From assembly GCA_002353225.1 (NCBI GenBank), contig DEJF01000005.1:35372-41260 (forward strand): a stretch of DNA of 5,889 nucleotides, written 5' to 3'. The translations under genes were made by a program, and so were the position numbers. This document shows positions 5,061 through 5,889 of the stretch, one piece after another (position 1 is the stretch's first letter; the number at the start of each line of letters is the position of its first letter). The notes under the pieces were generated by a model. The model saw nothing but the letters and a program-made list of their open reading frames with translations. It did no database searches and was not told the DNA's origin. The stretch comes from Prevotella sp. UBA2755. Lineage in GTDB: Bacteria > Bacteroidota > Bacteroidia > Bacteroidales > Bacteroidaceae.

Positions 5061-5889
5061 TTTGTTTATTCTTTGCTATAAGTTTCTTAATGGTCTCGAC
5101 GGAGGCTGCCGTATAAAGTCCGTCCTCTGGGGTGTTCATACAGTAGTCCACCAGTTTGTCGATGGTTGAGGTAGCGACATGCATACGGGTGTCGGCAGAG
5201 GCGTAATAGATAAACACGCGTCCGTCCTCGTCGGCAATCCAGCCATTGGCAAAGGCTACGTTCATCACGTCACCCAGATACTCGTCACCTGTAGGTACCA
5301 AGAAGAATCCGCCAGGCTGTGCAATCACTTTCGTGGGGTCTTCCAAGGATGTCATATACATATATAATACATAGCGCAGTCCGTCAGCAGTGGCGCGAAC
5401 ACCATGCGCAAGGTGCAGCCATCCCTTCTTGGTTTTGATAGGATGCGGTCCCTCACCGTTCTTCACCTCAGTAATCGTATGATAATGACGGGCATTAATG
5501 ATTTTCTCTTCTTTTACCTCGGCATGGGTAATGTCATCAACCAATGCCCAACCGATACCGCCGCCTGAACCAGTATCGATGAAACCATCCTGTGGACGGG
5601 TATAGAACGCATACTTACCGTTGACGAACTCAGGATGCAGCACCACGTTACGCTGCTGACTCTTCGTCTTCAGGTCTGGCAGACGCTCCCATGTCTTCAG
5701 GTCCTTGGTACGTGCGATACCTGCCGTTGCCGTTGCGGCACTCAGGTTACCAGGCTGTGAGTCATCATGACGCTCAGCGCAGAACACGCCATAGATCCAA
5801 CCATCCTCATGCTTCGTGATACGCATGTCATAGATATTGGTTGCGGGAATCACATCGTCCGGCATGGTGATAGGCTCCTCCCAGAAACG
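5053..5889 (-). CDS. 4-O-beta-D-mannosyl-D-glucose phosphorylase, GH130 (N-terminus beyond window)
   Basis: This cytoplasmic enzyme cleaves mannosyl-glucose with inorganic phosphate, giving alpha-mannose-1-phosphate and glucose. The frame stays open to the right edge, reading R-F-W-E-E-P-I-T-M, so the Met at 5865 is internal and 278 residues are visible. GH130 features include N-I-Y-D-M-R-I-T, whose Asp (visible residue 21) matches the catalytic Asp131 of the B. fragilis enzyme, and C-A-E-R-H, whose Arg lies 19 residues further as expected for phosphate-binding Arg150. Also seen are H-P-E-F, R-P-Q-D-G-F and H-L-A-H-G-V. If Asp131 aligns, about 110 residues are missing and the full length would be near 388, close to the known 390. 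The strong likeness to the mannosylglucose type, plus the epimerase and symporter next door, favours this over mannosyl-N-acetylglucosamine or mannooligosaccharide phosphorylases. The operon promoter, and perhaps a mannanase gene, should lie beyond the window. Confidence 0.93.
   Translation of the reverse strand, partial: RFWEEPITMPDDVIPATNIYDMRITKHEDGWIYGVFCAERHDDSQPGNLSAATATAGIARTKDLKTWERLPDLKTKSQQRNVVLHPEFVNGKYAFYTRPQDGFIDTGSGGGIGWALVDDITHAEVKEEKIINARHYHTITEVKNGEGPHPIKTKKGWLHLAHGVRATADGLRYVLYMYMTSLEDPTKVIAQPGGFFLVPTGDEYLGDVMNVAFANGWIADEDGRVFIYYASADTRMHVATSTIDKLVDYCMNTPEDGLYTAASVETIKKLIAKNKQNG

Noticed and set aside
5053..5865. Reading the phosphorylase as a complete 270-residue protein starting at 5865
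   Set aside because: The frame continues without a stop to the window edge with family-like residues (R-F-W-E-E-P-I-T), and GH130 enzymes of this type have about 390 residues.

Overview
The window looks like a chromosomal segment of an anaerobic gut- or rumen-type Bacteroidales bacterium, most likely Prevotella/Segatella or a close relative. This rests on protein character, on promoter -7 boxes of the Bacteroidota type (TAnnTTTG), on A/T-rich start regions mostly lacking Shine-Dalgarno sequences, and on a mannoside operon whose order matches the one described in Bacteroides fragilis. Every gene I can support is on the minus strand, so the text below follows transcription from the right edge to the left edge.

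Region 1 (5889 to 800) is a tightly packed operon for beta-mannan oligosaccharides. It enters from beyond the right edge. First comes the C-terminal part of a GH130 4-O-beta-D-mannosyl-D-glucose phosphorylase. It overlaps by 8 nt a GPH-family (MelB-like) sugar:cation symporter. After a 61-nt gap holding a small inverted repeat comes a cellobiose/mannobiose 2-epimerase of the AGE fold. Three nt later comes an exported PafA-type alkaline-phosphatase-superfamily enzyme. The first three genes form a known cytoplasmic route: the symporter imports beta-1,4-mannobiose, the epimerase converts it to mannosyl-glucose, and the phosphorylase cleaves that with inorganic phosphate to mannose-1-phosphate plus glucose. 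The secreted phosphatase is the less expected member. It may supply phosphate for phosphorolysis or simply be a passenger.

Region 2 (799 to 441) holds a 70-residue XRE-type helix-turn-helix protein with its own -7 box, an imperfect tandem repeat near the predicted transcript start, and a convincing rho-independent terminator. I see no terminator between the phosphatase and this regulator, so read-through is possible.

Region 3 (440 to 1) is the start of the respiratory complex I operon: a promoter region with two perfect palindromes around a -7 box, complete nuoA, and the first codons of nuoB overlapping the end of nuoA. No gene-free stretch exceeds about 125 bases. I found no RNA genes, mobile elements or CRISPR arrays. 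The core content is a recognisable, largely described pathway. The points worth a second look are the phosphatase linkage, an apparent internal insertion in the epimerase, and the control sequences around the two small promoters.
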